From: Clostridia bacterium
GTDB taxonomy: Bacteria > Bacillota > Clostridia > Lachnospirales > Anaerotignaceae
NCBI GenBank assembly: GCA_910575055.1
Contig: CAJTDC010000002.1
Span: 167,533-231,532 of the forward strand
Direction of reading: 5' to 3'
DNA: 64,000 bases
The translations under genes and the position numbers were made by a program. Positions 45,101 to 53,605 of this stretch are shown in pieces. Within the stretch, counting starts at the first letter, position 1; every line of letters begins with the position of its first letter. Under the pieces are notes generated by a model that did not search any database, was not told the DNA's origin, and saw only the letters and a list, made by a program, of their open reading frames with translations.

Positions 45101-47217
45101 AGCCTATATAAATCAGGACATTCAGTTTCTACTTGGAATCCTGCATCGAGCTCTTTGTTTGGGCTGACACTTTTTTTATCTGGAAAAGTATAAGTAGATT
45201 CTAAATTCCAATTAATTAAATCTTCAGAAGAATAAATTCTTAAAATACCTCCTGCAATTACCATAAACCATTTATCATCATATCTAAATATTTTAGGGTC
45301 ACGGAAAGCTCTGCTATGACCATCATCATCTGAAATTTTTCCATCTGTCCAGCTTAATATGGTACCATCATCTACGCCATTCTTATCTTTATCACCTTCA
45401 TAAAATTCCCAATCATCTCCATCTTTGCTGTAAGCAAGTATCATACCTTGTCCACTATCATGTTCGCTATGTGCGGTTATCATTGCAATAAATCCACCAT
45501 TTGGAACTAGACCAGAAGTATTATTTTTATCATATACGGCACAACCGGAGTACATAGCACCGTATTCGTTTGGATAAAATGCAACTGGTTTTTCTTCCCA
45601 ATGAACAAGGTCTGTACTGGTAGCGTGCATCCAATGCATAGGACCCCATTTTGTTCCACTTGGGAAAAATTGATAAAACATATGATAGGTATCTCCAACT
45701 TTAATCAGTCCATTTGGGTCATTTGCCCAGCCATCTTTTACAGAATAGTGATATTGTCCACGATAATCTTCATTGTAATAAGAATCTTCCGGATAACGAC
45801 GGAACACGCTTAAACGGTATGCAATCGGTGCTGTTAGTTCAACGTCTGTTCCTTCTGGTGTTCCTTCTGGTGTTACTTCAGTTATTGCTTCGATAGTAAA
45901 GAAATTTTGACCAACTTCTAAAGGAGTAGAGCCTGTAATTTCTTCTCCATTTTCTGTTGTGGTTATTTTAACTTCTGCACTATTTTTAGCAGTTGCTGTA
46001 ATTTCGATACTTTCTGTATCATTACTTACATATTGTTGATAGTTATATTGTGTACTTTTAAAATTATTCTCATACTCAGCACCATCACTAATTTGTAAAT
46101 TAGTGAGTTGAGGCGTATTGCCTTCTGTTATTTCACCATAATATACATTTTGATAGGTAATATCGGCACCCTCTCCAACACCCCATGTTAAAAATCCTAA
46201 ATTACCTTTTAAAATAATATCTTTCTGTCCAAATCCTGCAAAAAGATTAGGATAATTTGGTGCAAAATAATCACCTGTACTTGTTACTAAAACATCATCT
46301 ATATAATAAGAAATTTTCTTTCCAATACATACAACTTTGAGATTATGTGTATTACTTTCCTTTATTCCTAAGTCTGCAATATTTCCTTCATGGGCAATAT
46401 TGCAACCAGTATCTGGCTCAAACTTAAATAAACGGAATTTGCCGTTTGGAGAAAGATTAGCAACATACATATAACTATTTTCTTCTATATCCTCTTTTTT
46501 ACGGAATACAAGAGCAGCTGCGGAATCTGTATTATTATTATTAAATGTTACATCAGCACTGTATACAAAGTCATCAGATACTGTTTCTGTAATAAAAAAC
46601 TGGTCACCCTCTGCTTCTGCATGTAAGCCATTTTCTGAAACTTCATAGCTATCTGGTAATTCAGAAGGAAGCGTTAAATTGGTCTTAAAATCAATAGTAG
46701 CTTTGTTGTTAATGTCTTTCTCAGCATCTCTTTTGTTGTCGGTTTTATCTTTGTCGTCAGTGTCTGTTTTATTGTCATCGGTTTTATCTTTGTCGTCAGT
46801 GTCTGTTTTATTGTCATCAGTTTTATCTTTGTCGTCAGTGTCTGTTTTATTGTCATCGGTTTTATCTTTGTCGTCAGTATCTGTTTTGTTGTCATCAGTT
46901 TTATCTTTGTCGTCAGTATCTGTTTTGTTGTCATCAGTTTTATCTTTGTCGTCAGTGTCTGTTTTATTGTCATCAGTTTTATCTTTGTCGTCAGTATCTG
47001 TTTTGTTGTCATCAGTTTTATCTTTGTCGTCAGTGTCTGTTTTGTTGTCATCAGTTTTATCTTTGTCGTCAATGTCTGTTTTGTTGTCGTCAGAGATTTG
47101 ACTTGTTGCTTCGTTTTCTTTTGGGCTTGTTTGTGCTGCAAAAATAAAACTTGTTTGAGAAACAGCCATAGAAACAGATAATATCAAAGCAATTTTCTTT
47201 TTTATGTAATATTTCAT
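42112..47217 (-). CDS. SLH-anchored multidomain GH32 fructanase (levanase/inulinase-like)
   Basis: A 1701-residue cell-surface enzyme. In order it has a signal peptide (1-28) and nine 13-residue repeats of DNKTDTDDKDKTD (about 42-158). A CBM66-like fructan-binding domain (about 170-375) and a cadherin-like domain (about 385-470) follow. The GH32 domain carries nucleophile Asp500 in WANDPNG, Asp640 in FRDPKIF and acid/base Glu699 in ECPDLY. After it come the GH32 beta-sandwich, a bacterial Ig-like domain, a second CBM66-like domain and two related 85-residue modules. Three SLH domains (about 1515-1700) bind wall polymer. It should release fructose or oligofructose from levan or inulin. No fructose transporter adjoins it. 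AAGGGGG lies upstream of the ATG. Confidence 0.92.
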   Translation of the reverse strand: MKYYIKKKIALILSVSMAVSQTSFIFAAQTSPKENEATSQISDDNKTDIDDKDKTDDNKTDTDDKDKTDDNKTDTDDKDKTDDNKTDTDDKDKTDDNKTDTDDKDKTDDNKTDTDDKDKTDDNKTDTDDKDKTDDNKTDTDDKDKTDDNKTDTDDKDKTDNKRDAEKDINNKATIDFKTNLTLPSELPDSYEVSENGLHAEAEGDQFFITETVSDDFVYSADVTFNNNNTDSAAALVFRKKEDIEENSYMYVANLSPNGKFRLFKFEPDTGCNIAHEGNIADLGIKESNTHNLKVVCIGKKISYYIDDVLVTSTGDYFAPNYPNLFAGFGQKDIILKGNLGFLTWGVGEGADITYQNVYYGEITEGNTPQLTNLQISDGAEYENNFKSTQYNYQQYVSNDTESIEITATAKNSAEVKITTTENGEEITGSTPLEVGQNFFTIEAITEVTPEGTPEGTDVELTAPIAYRLSVFRRYPEDSYYNEDYRGQYHYSVKDGWANDPNGLIKVGDTYHMFYQFFPSGTKWGPMHWMHATSTDLVHWEEKPVAFYPNEYGAMYSGCAVYDKNNTSGLVPNGGFIAMITAHSEHDSGQGMILAYSKDGDDWEFYEGDKDKNGVDDGTILSWTDGKISDDDGHSRAFRDPKIFRYDDKWFMVIAGGILRIYSSEDLINWNLESTYTFPDKKSVSPNKELDAGFQVETECPDLYRLSNPDGGFKWVLSYGGRFYRIGDFKKVSGHYQFVPDPDYKGATERDHNLENVGTMNFGPDSYAAMTYYVDPSFNEDTNPDVIAFNWMNTWDNYCNAVADVKNDNFNGTFNLNLKLSLTKDASGKLVLQQTPVDAYGDIISENNKIIFNNMIGEGMDNPFANFEGDSYLIEATFKPEPGTTDVGFHVRTGTNGEKTTINYNVADKKVTIDRSKSGKYPTEKFKEVAGQVINETPNEDGSITLHIYVDRSSVEVFSEKYTVTGAMQIFPMPTSKGLEVYSKGGKSEANIEVKEIQSIWTDKVDNPEPQSVQINKTEARLEVEKTLDLNAWLSNNPMIKTANDEQDITWSIDDEDLAELEVDENNIAHVTAKGVGNVVVTATSTANNELSAKCTIKIVENKVKTNLTWNPDNTSWYADGEFYIGENNSNSFMFSTERSSKKDYTYKLDVEKEFNKIINVVFESQNTNAFEGCYAVQLNGTKLRLFDFKDDKTFAEVFTLKQPEDGIYHVQITVKNNTIKIDVNGSILEHTITDTDRQYSNGLFGVALYETTAKFSNLFVTYNNDSNNNSDNNQNKGNLKDVIAKISAENYIVNGTDANTQEAVKNWIEQKIKSLDLDGATVKNISISDFVAADEKKEGSFSFTVTIAKGAETASSDTLSGTITKLGSSTEEELQKVIDAIQASKYVVSGKTANTKSKVEDWLKKKIKDINITKFTIDNIDIESFTAAKSKTDGDFVFTVTLSKGEGENKITLTSKYIVGEITQLGESSSSSSSSRGGKTGSWVQSNPSESKENKNTDTTNNTPPANTINNTPSSSTNASIDKFMDVSSHWAIDSIQFVVEKGYFAGTSENSFSPDVAMTRAMVVSVLGRVANAQGSPITKFVDVDQTQYYAPFIGWALQNGIASGISETEFSPNTNVTREQLAVMFANFMKQQGYTLEATREVAFTDKDSISPWAIESVEFMAKSGILNGRTDGSFDPKGVATRAEVATVLKLFLEKTM
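46741..47091 (-). repeat. 39-bp coding minisatellite in the fructanase gene
   Basis: Nine tandem 39-bp units encode the acidic 13-residue repeat DNKTDTDDKDKTD. Units differ at only a few bases (TTA/TTG, GTG/GTA), so expansion and contraction by slippage is expected without loss of frame, since 39 is a multiple of three. It would act as a length-variable linker between the membrane-proximal signal region and the first binding domain. Confidence 0.9.
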
Positions 47218-47589
47218 AATTCTTCCCCCTTAAAGTGTTTTATTAATTTTTTTATCATAAGTGTAAATAAAATAATTAATGATTCCCCCCCTCTTTCTTA
47301 TAAGAAAGAGGGGGAAGGAATATTCCTTCCCCCTCCCAAGTCCTTTGTCAAAAATAATTTCTTATATTATATATTATAGTGTGCTAATTTTTTTAATCTA
47401 GTGATAAATGTAATAATTTTACATTACAAATATCATCTAAGCTTTTGTAAAAATGCAGCTTGTTTGGGATGATATGACACTATTCAGGACAATCCTAATG
47501 AGGATCAAAAACTTTATGTAAACTTTATATGCCTCTCAATTTTATTTCTATGGTAGCCTAGATGGTGTCGTCAAAAGAATAAAAAATTT
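47218..47589. other. Upstream region of the fructanase gene, no intact gene
   Basis: Besides the twin palindromes at 47287-47332, it contains AT-rich sequence that must hold the fructanase promoter. Next to the IS1 copy is a coding-like trace (47445-47560; YDTIQDNPNEDQKLYVNF in one frame with stops around it). The trace may be the remnant of a gene broken by the IS1 event; I cannot assign it. Confidence 0.4.
47287..47332. repeat. Two overlapping perfect palindromes
   Basis: A 28-bp perfect palindrome (47287-47314, CCCCCTCTTTCTTA and its complement) shares its GGGG with a 22-bp perfect palindrome (47311-47332, GGGGAAGGAATATTCCTTCC plus CC). The two hairpins are mutually exclusive because they compete for the same G-run. 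They lie about 70-120 bp upstream of the fructanase start codon. Confidence 0.7.
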
Positions 47590-48351
47590 GAAAGTGTAAT
47601 TAAAATAATGAAAAAGGAAATACTAATAACAAAGGAGATGTTATTAGTATGGAATGTAAGAAATGTGGTGGAACAAAACATAGTAAAAATGGGTTTGTAA
47701 AGTGGTATCAAAGATACAAATGTAAAAATTGCGGATACCAATTTGTACTAACTTTACAAAAAGGGGGTTGATGAACAAACAAAATTAATCGCTTATTTAT
47801 TATATATAAGTGGATTGTCATTAAGAACAATTGCAAGATTACTTCATACTTCCGCAACAAGTGTGCTAAGTTGGGTAAAAAAATTTGCACTAGACAATTA
47901 TGAAAAACCACAGCCTTCTTCAGAAGCTGTAGTAATACAATTAAATAAAATGTGGCACTTTTTAAATTTAAAAAAACAAGCTTCGGATATGGAAAGATTA
48001 TTGTGTTAATATAAGGCAACTCATTGACTGGAAATGTGGCAATCATAATACCCAATACACTTAAAAAATTACTACAAAGATTAAAAAAGTAGAATATAAG
48101 AATTTATATTACAGATTATTGGAAACCATATATAGAAATTATTCCAAAAAAACTATTGCTGCAAAATAAAAAGTATACACATTCTATTAAAAGAAATAAT
48201 TCTCGTCAAAGACATTGATTTACATAATTTAGAATAAAAACATATATTGTATCTTTCTCTTTAGAAATAGTAGATTTCACTATGGCTCTTTTTGCTCAGT
48301 TTCATTATAATTCTTCTTTTTCCTTTCCTTCATTATTTACTTAACACTCTC
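47590..48351 (+). mobile_element. Decayed IS1-family element, copy 2
   Basis: About 762 bp, with ends GAAAGTGTAATT at 47590 and, on the minus strand, GAGAGTGTTA at 48351. The plus strand encodes an InsA-like start (MECKKCGGTKHSKNGFVKWY, then YKCKNCGYQF), a resolvable helix-turn-helix part (GLSLRTIARLLHTSATSVLS) and later DDE-transposase fragments (LLQRLKK, IYITDYWKPYIEIIPKK). Frameshifts and stops break it at several points. It is clearly related to copy 1 at 35922-36682, in the opposite orientation. Confidence 0.82.
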
Positions 48352-48566
48352 ATCTTTTTTGTAATAAAGAGTTAGAAATTTTGCCAGCAGCAAATGTTTC
48401 TTTATTTTATACCCTTCTTCCTATTATTATAACAATATTAGGTATTATAATATTAAAAGAAAACTTAACAATCAATTTTTTATTAGGTAGTATAATCATT
48501 GTTATTGGAATGATGATGGCAGTGTTAAAAAAAGAAAAAGCCCGAATAAATTATTCAGGCTTGTAG
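48352..48566 (+). pseudogene. C-terminal stump of an EamA/DMT transporter
   Basis: The frame continues from the IS1 edge as CNKELEILPAANVSLFYTLL, then PIIITILGIIILKENLTINF. It ends with LLGSIIIVIGMMMAVLKKEK, the last two membrane segments of an EamA drug/metabolite transporter. Everything before this, including any start codon, is missing, so it was truncated by the IS1 copy or by a deletion next to it. The 5' part is not found beside the other IS1 copy either. Confidence 0.7.
48537..48562 (+). terminator. Hairpin at the end of the EamA remnant
   Basis: AAGCC(C)GAATAA pairs with TTATTC(A)GGCTT, overlapping the last codons of the remnant. Only a weak T-run follows. It may have been the transporter gene's terminator. 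Confidence 0.4.
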
Positions 48567-48680
48567 AAAAGTGGTGGTATATCGCTTTTTTTATTTTAAT
48601 TTGTTTTTAAAACTTGATAAAGAGAAAGTTTTTATAATAAATTTTTTATAAAAAAATTAATAAAAATAGTTTTTTAAAAA

Positions 48681-49571
48681 TTAAATAAAAGTATCAAAAT
48701 AATTTTGAGGAATATGAATTTTTATGAACTGAATTAGTGCTTTTAATGCAGGTGGTGCTTCTTTAAAAGATTTAACACATATTCCTAATGTCCTATAAAA
48801 TTTTTCTTCAAATAGTAAAAATACAACAGTGTTTGGCAAATTATCTGTGTGCATTTTTGAAATGATAAAAACACCTGTGGTATTAGCAGCCATAGCAATA
48901 CCAGCATTATCACTTGCAACATGATATTTAATATTAGGAGTAAAATTTTTTTGCTTTGCTATGAGATGAAACATAGCGTCCCAACCAGGCTGAGGCATAA
49001 TAAAGTCACATTCTGCTAAATTATCAACAGAAATTTTTGATTGTGATGCAAAAGGATGATTAATACTCATAACAACTCCCAATAAATCTTTTACAAGCGG
49101 ATAAAATTCAAATCCATTTGGAATATCATCATTCATAAATGCAGCATCAATACTACCATTTTGCAGTTTTTTCCAACTACTTCCGAAGGCGACTTCTTGT
49201 AAATGAATATTAATATTAGGGTGAATTTTAACAAACTCTGATATAATATAAGGAATGATACGAATTAACATACTATTAAACGCTCCAATTTTAATATCTC
49301 CTTTCAAAAGTCCTTTTATAGAATTTGCAGCAGCTTGTAAAGCATCTTCTCCTTCTACAATTTGATAGCAATATTTCAAAATAACTTTTCCATTTTCTGT
49401 TATTGTAATAGAGTCTTTATTTCGATTTAACAATGCAAATCCAATATCATCTTCTAGAGAATCAATCATACGACTAATAGCTGGCTGAGAATAGCATAAT
49501 TCTTTTGCAGCTTTTGTAATGCTATTTTGTTCTACAACTTTGATAAAAGCACGATATTTTATAATACTCAT
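48681..49571 (-). CDS. LysR family transcriptional regulator
   Basis: A 296-residue LysR regulator with helix-turn-helix FIKVVEQNSITKAAKELCYS, then QPAISRMIDSLEDDIGFALL, and an effector domain from about 90 (DIKIGAFNSMLIRIIPYIIS). Strong AGGAGG lies before the ATG. It is transcribed divergently from the racemase-like/choline-sulfatase operon with a 280-bp shared control region, so it is the expected regulator of that operon, probably sensing choline sulfate, sulfate or a related compound (inference). Divergent LysR genes also accompany bet clusters with choline sulfatase in other bacteria. Confidence 0.88.
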   Translation of the reverse strand: MSIIKYRAFIKVVEQNSITKAAKELCYSQPAISRMIDSLEDDIGFALLNRNKDSITITENGKVILKYCYQIVEGEDALQAAANSIKGLLKGDIKIGAFNSMLIRIIPYIISEFVKIHPNINIHLQEVAFGSSWKKLQNGSIDAAFMNDDIPNGFEFYPLVKDLLGVVMSINHPFASQSKISVDNLAECDFIMPQPGWDAMFHLIAKQKNFTPNIKYHVASDNAGIAMAANTTGVFIISKMHTDNLPNTVVFLLFEEKFYRTLGICVKSFKEAPPALKALIQFIKIHIPQNYFDTFI

Positions 49572-49706
49572 GCTTCTCCTCCTTATCAGTATAAAATTTT
49601 ATAACATTGATTTGTTTCTATTATAACCTTTATAACAAAATAATGTAACAAGAATAGCCATATTATAGTATTACAATATGTTATAAGCAATATTACACTT
49701 TGTTAT

Positions 49707-49735
49707 TTGACACTCGAAAAAAATGCCTATAAAAT
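49707..49735 (+). promoter_or_regulatory. Promoter of the choline-sulfatase operon
   Basis: The -35 TTGACA (49707-49712) and -10 TAAAAT (49730-49735) are 17 bp apart. Upstream, repeated TTATAAC/GTTATAA half-sites (for example CTATTATAACCTTTATAAC near 49617 and ATGTTATAAG near 49679) are candidate LysR sites. The first start codon lies 117 bp downstream, leaving a long leader. Confidence 0.5.
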
Positions 49736-49851
49736 AGAATAAAACAAAGCAATTATTTGCACAAAATGACAGTAAATTTATTTTTGTATATGTAATGATT
49801 ACTAAATTATTGCAAAAATAATGCACAATTTATAGGAAAGGAGAGAAAGTA

Positions 49852-50571
49852 ATGTCAACAGTAAAAGGGGGAAATACTTTTGCAGGAGTTCCCATAGGTG
49901 TATTAGTACTAAATGCAAAATATCCATTAATTCCTGGTAATGTTGCAAATGCAAAATCTTATCAATTTCCTGTTTGTTTTCAGGTAGTTGATTTGCCAAC
50001 TAGATGGTGGTTTGAATTAAATGAGGAAAAATATCAGATATTTATTCAAGCAGCAAAAAAGCTAGAAAATAAAGGAGTAAAAGCAATTATTTGTGGTTGT
50101 GGATTATTTGTTACATGGCAGGAAAGAGCAGCAGAAGATTTAAGTATTCCAATATTTACATCACCTTTATTACTTGTACCAATGATTTCTAAAATGATTG
50201 GTACAAAACAAAAGGTAGGAATTTTAACAGCAGCAGGAAAGCGTTTATATGAGGGTAATTTTTTAACAGCTTCTGGCATTGATAGTAATGTTTCATTTGT
50301 AATTGGAGGAATTGATACTTGCTCTGAATTTTTAGATGTAATTCGTTATCAGAAGAAACCAGAAATGAATGTTACTCTATTTGAAAAACAAGTTGTTACT
50401 GTTGCAGAAACTATGCTTAAAGAAAATCCAGATATTGGTGTATTCCTTTTAGAATGTAGTGATATTCCACCATTCAGCAATGCAATAGTAGCTGCTACAG
50501 GAAAACCAGTTTTTGATTTTATTTCTGCAGCCCATATGATATACGCATCTTTAGAACCACCAACATATTAA
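49852..50571 (+). CDS. Aspartate/glutamate racemase family protein
   Basis: A 239-residue protein of the Asp/Glu/hydantoin racemase fold. The two family cysteines appear in AIICGCGLFVTWQ (near residue 81) and FLLECSDIPPFSNA (near residue 203), the usual two-base arrangement. The N-terminal IGVLVLNAKYPLIPGNVANA is typical of uncharacterised members found with catabolic genes. It is first in the operon, 29 bp before the choline-sulfatase gene. There is no obvious amino-acid racemisation step in choline-sulfate use, so it may act on another small molecule; function is open. AAAGGAGAG precedes the ATG. Confidence 0.75.
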   Translation: MSTVKGGNTFAGVPIGVLVLNAKYPLIPGNVANAKSYQFPVCFQVVDLPTRWWFELNEEKYQIFIQAAKKLENKGVKAIICGCGLFVTWQERAAEDLSIPIFTSPLLLVPMISKMIGTKQKVGILTAAGKRLYEGNFLTASGIDSNVSFVIGGIDTCSEFLDVIRYQKKPEMNVTLFEKQVVTVAETMLKENPDIGVFLLECSDIPPFSNAIVAATGKPVFDFISAAHMIYASLEPPTY

Positions 50572-50600
50572 AATATATTTTATAAAGGAGGAAATAAATT

Positions 50601-52163
50601 ATGAACAATAATAATAAAAAGCCAAATATCCTTTTTATTATGGCTGACCAACTTTCAGCATCTGCATTACCTTGTTATGGAAATAAAACTGTTATTGCAC
50701 CTAATTTATCAAAAATGGCAGAAGAAGGAATTGTATTTGAAAACAATTACTGTAATTATCCACTTTGTGCACCTTCTAGAGCATCTATGATGACAGGACG
50801 TTTAACTTCTCGCATTGGTTCTTTTGACAATGGTGCAGAATTGCCAGCATCTATTCCAACTTTTGCACATCATTTAAGAGCAGAAGGTTATTATACTTGT
50901 ATTTCTGGAAAAATGCACTTTTTAGGTCCTGACCAATATCACGGATTTGAAGATAGACTGACCACTGAAATTTATCCAGCAGATTTATCATGGACACCAA
51001 ATTGGGATCCAGAAGCTAAAAAATATTCTTTTGAAACAGGTGCAGGTATGTCTGATATTGGAACAATGTTAGATTCTGGAAAATGTCAATGGAGTATGCA
51101 AATGGAATATGATGAAGAAGTTTTTGCCAATGCAAGAGCAAAACTTTATGATTTTGCAAAAGAAGGTTCAGACCAGCCATTTCTTTTTGTTGTTTCATTT
51201 ACACAGCCTCACGACCCATTTTTAGCTTCAGAAAAATATTGGAATATGTATGAGCATGATAAAATTCCTATGCCTACTGTATCTCCAATACCTTATGAAG
51301 AACAAGACCCACAAAGCCAACTTTTATATCGTAAAAATGGTATGGATAGATATGATGTACCCGAAGAAGCAGTTCGAAATGCTAGACACGCTTATTATGC
51401 TATGATAACAGATATTGATGAAAAAATAGGTGAATTGCTTAACATTTTGAAAAAGACTGGACTTGATGAAAATACAATCGTTGTATTTACTTCTGACCAT
51501 GGCGAAATGTTGGGAGAACGTGGAATATGGTATAAAAAGACACTTTTTGAAGATGCAGTTAAAGTACCTTTATTGATTTCTGCACCAGAAAGATTTTCTC
51601 CAAAAAGAATAAAAGAAAATGTTTCTTTAGTTGATTTATTGCCAACACTTGTAGATTTTGCAGGCGGAGATGTCAAGGAATTTCAATCTGCATTAGATGG
51701 TGCAAGTTTAACAGGATTAATTAATGGAACAGGAGAATGGGAAGATGTTGTATATTGCGACCATTCTGACAATGCTACTGTTGCACCAAGATTTATGGTT
51801 AGAAAAGGAAATTTCAAATATGTTTTCTGTGAAGCATATCCAGCACAATTATATGATTTAGAAAAAGACCCTAACGAATTAAACAATGTTGCAGGTGACC
51901 CTCAATATTCTAATATAGAGAAAGAGTTAAAAGAATTAGTTTATAAAAAATGGGATGTAGAAAGTTTAAGAGAAAAAATGATTTTCAGCCAAAAAGAACG
52001 TCGTCTTGTTACAGAGGCTATGAGTAGAGGGCGTTGGGTATCTTGGGAGATAGGAACAACTGTTGACCCTGCAAAACATTATGTAAGATATGGTGATGCA
52101 TTCCCTGATATTGAACGTAAAAATTATGTTCTAACAAAAGAAAGAGATTTTAAAATGAAATAG
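50601..52163 (+). CDS. betC: Choline-sulfatase
   Basis: A 520-residue type I sulfatase. The CxPSR activation motif is CNYPLCAPSRASMMTG, where Cys56 becomes formylglycine. Metal ligands include the N-terminal FIMADQ and VFTSDHGEMLGERG. The long stretches LPCYGNKTVIAPNLS, GKMHFLGPDQYHGFEDRLTT and SFTQPHDPFL follow the choline-sulfatase (BetC) subfamily closely. The C-terminal DVESLREKMIFSQKERRLV is the choline-sulfatase-specific tail. It cleaves choline-O-sulfate to choline and sulfate and has no signal peptide, so it acts in the cytoplasm. The Cys form requires the radical-SAM maturase encoded two genes later. Confidence 0.88.
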   Translation: MNNNNKKPNILFIMADQLSASALPCYGNKTVIAPNLSKMAEEGIVFENNYCNYPLCAPSRASMMTGRLTSRIGSFDNGAELPASIPTFAHHLRAEGYYTCISGKMHFLGPDQYHGFEDRLTTEIYPADLSWTPNWDPEAKKYSFETGAGMSDIGTMLDSGKCQWSMQMEYDEEVFANARAKLYDFAKEGSDQPFLFVVSFTQPHDPFLASEKYWNMYEHDKIPMPTVSPIPYEEQDPQSQLLYRKNGMDRYDVPEEAVRNARHAYYAMITDIDEKIGELLNILKKTGLDENTIVVFTSDHGEMLGERGIWYKKTLFEDAVKVPLLISAPERFSPKRIKENVSLVDLLPTLVDFAGGDVKEFQSALDGASLTGLINGTGEWEDVVYCDHSDNATVAPRFMVRKGNFKYVFCEAYPAQLYDLEKDPNELNNVAGDPQYSNIEKELKELVYKKWDVESLREKMIFSQKERRLVTEAMSRGRWVSWEIGTTVDPAKHYVRYGDAFPDIERKNYVLTKERDFKMK

Positions 52164-52174
52164 GGGGGAATGAT

Positions 52175-53596
52175 ATGAATTATGGTATATTAACAATTTT
52201 ACCACCTATTATAGCGATTGCATTAGCTTTTTTTCTGAAAAACGCAGTTCTTGCGTTATCAGCAGCTGCATTAACCGGCTGCTTAATTATGGCCGAAGGA
52301 AATCCTCTTTTAGCTTTTAATACTATGTTAGATGAACTTGTTACTGTATTTTCAGGAAGATGGGCAGTTATTGTAATTATCTGTATTGCATTAGCTTTTG
52401 GTTTATCAAAATTGATTGAAACTTCTGGGGCAGGCAGGGGATTGGTTCAGTATTTAACAGTAAAACATAATATTATTCGTTCTAAACGAGGTGCCTGTTT
52501 TTTAACATGGTCAATTGGTATTGCACTTTATATCAATGCTACATTAAGTATGATGTTAACAGGTGTGATTATGAAACCAATCAATGATGAAATGAGAGTT
52601 TCTCACGAAAAACAAGCACTTTTAATTAAAACTAGTGGTCATGCAGCATGTGGATTAATTCCATTTGGTCAATGGGGAGGTATGTTGCTTGGTTTAATAG
52701 AAGCAGCAGGTGTAGCAAATGCTTCTGCTATTGTTTTTAAAGTTGTTCCAGTCAATTTTTATTGTATTATTGTAATATTTTCACAGCTTATTTTTCTTCT
52801 TTTACATAAAGATTTTTTTGGTATTAAAAAAGCAGAACAACGTGCAGAAGAATTTGGCTATCTAGATGACCCTGATACACAAGAATTTATACAAAATCAG
52901 GAAATGAAACAAGAAACAGGAAATTCTGAAGAAAAGGTAAGTAGTCCTTTATTGGTAATGCTTCCTACTCTTTCAACGATTGTAGTAGCTGTTACTTATA
53001 TTTTTATAAGTGGTGAAGGTAATTTTATGAATGGAGATGCGATAGGCGGACTTTTTAGAGCTATCATTGTATCTTCTATATTATGTATTTGTATGAATGT
53101 CATTATGAAAGTATATACACTTACTGATACATTAGATATATTTATAAAAGGTATGGGACAAGCAATGAATATACTTGTAATTATGGTTTTTGCTTTGGTA
53201 TTAGGAGGAGTTATTTCTGCTCTAGGGACAGGAGCATTTCTTGCAGGTGTTTTTCATAGTGTTATGTCAGTAAAAATATTACCAGCGGTACTTTTTGTAT
53301 TAACTTGTACTATTGGATTTGCAACAGGTTCTTGTATGGGAACAGCTTCAACAATGGTACCGATTGCTATATCATGGGCGATTGCAGCAGGTGCAAATCT
53401 TCCATTATCTATTGCAGCTGTTTGGAGTGCTTCCTTTTTTGGAGACCAAATTTCTCCTATTTCTGATAGCACTTATATGGTTTGTGGTATTACACGCTGT
53501 AATGTATATAACCATATTAAAACAGCAGTACCTTATGGTTTAATGTGGGCAGGAATTTCATTGATTTGTTTTATTGTATCAGGGTTTGTATTATAA
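52175..53596 (+). CDS. NhaC-family transporter
   Basis: A 473-residue membrane protein with about twelve hydrophobic segments. It belongs to the Na+/H+ antiporter NhaC-like family: SIGIALYINATLSMMLTGV, GLIPFGQWGGMLLGL, a central hydrophilic loop (about 215-260), then TGSCMGTASTMVPIAISWAI and FFGDQISPISDSTYMV. It begins 11 bp after the choline-sulfatase gene with ribosome binding site GGGGGG, so it was probably recruited to import choline sulfate or to exchange it with Na+. Transport of an organic cation/zwitterion by this family is plausible, but the substrate is inferred from position only. Confidence 0.8.
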   Translation: MNYGILTILPPIIAIALAFFLKNAVLALSAAALTGCLIMAEGNPLLAFNTMLDELVTVFSGRWAVIVIICIALAFGLSKLIETSGAGRGLVQYLTVKHNIIRSKRGACFLTWSIGIALYINATLSMMLTGVIMKPINDEMRVSHEKQALLIKTSGHAACGLIPFGQWGGMLLGLIEAAGVANASAIVFKVVPVNFYCIIVIFSQLIFLLLHKDFFGIKKAEQRAEEFGYLDDPDTQEFIQNQEMKQETGNSEEKVSSPLLVMLPTLSTIVVAVTYIFISGEGNFMNGDAIGGLFRAIIVSSILCICMNVIMKVYTLTDTLDIFIKGMGQAMNILVIMVFALVLGGVISALGTGAFLAGVFHSVMSVKILPAVLFVLTCTIGFATGSCMGTASTMVPIAISWAIAAGANLPLSIAAVWSASFFGDQISPISDSTYMVCGITRCNVYNHIKTAVPYGLMWAGISLICFIVSGFVL

Positions 53597-53605
53597 CACA
53601 CAAAA

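Noticed and set aside
46741..47091. CRISPR array
   Set aside because: The 39-bp units are head-to-tail with no spacers and are translated as part of the fructanase.
46679..47101. Plus-strand 140-codon open frame made of Ser/Leu/Val repeats, and a similar Lys/Thr/Met frame on the minus strand
   Set aside because: Both are other-frame readings of the 39-bp coding repeat of the fructanase gene. The repeat has no stops in several frames. There is no ribosome binding site and the main frame has a signal peptide and known domains.
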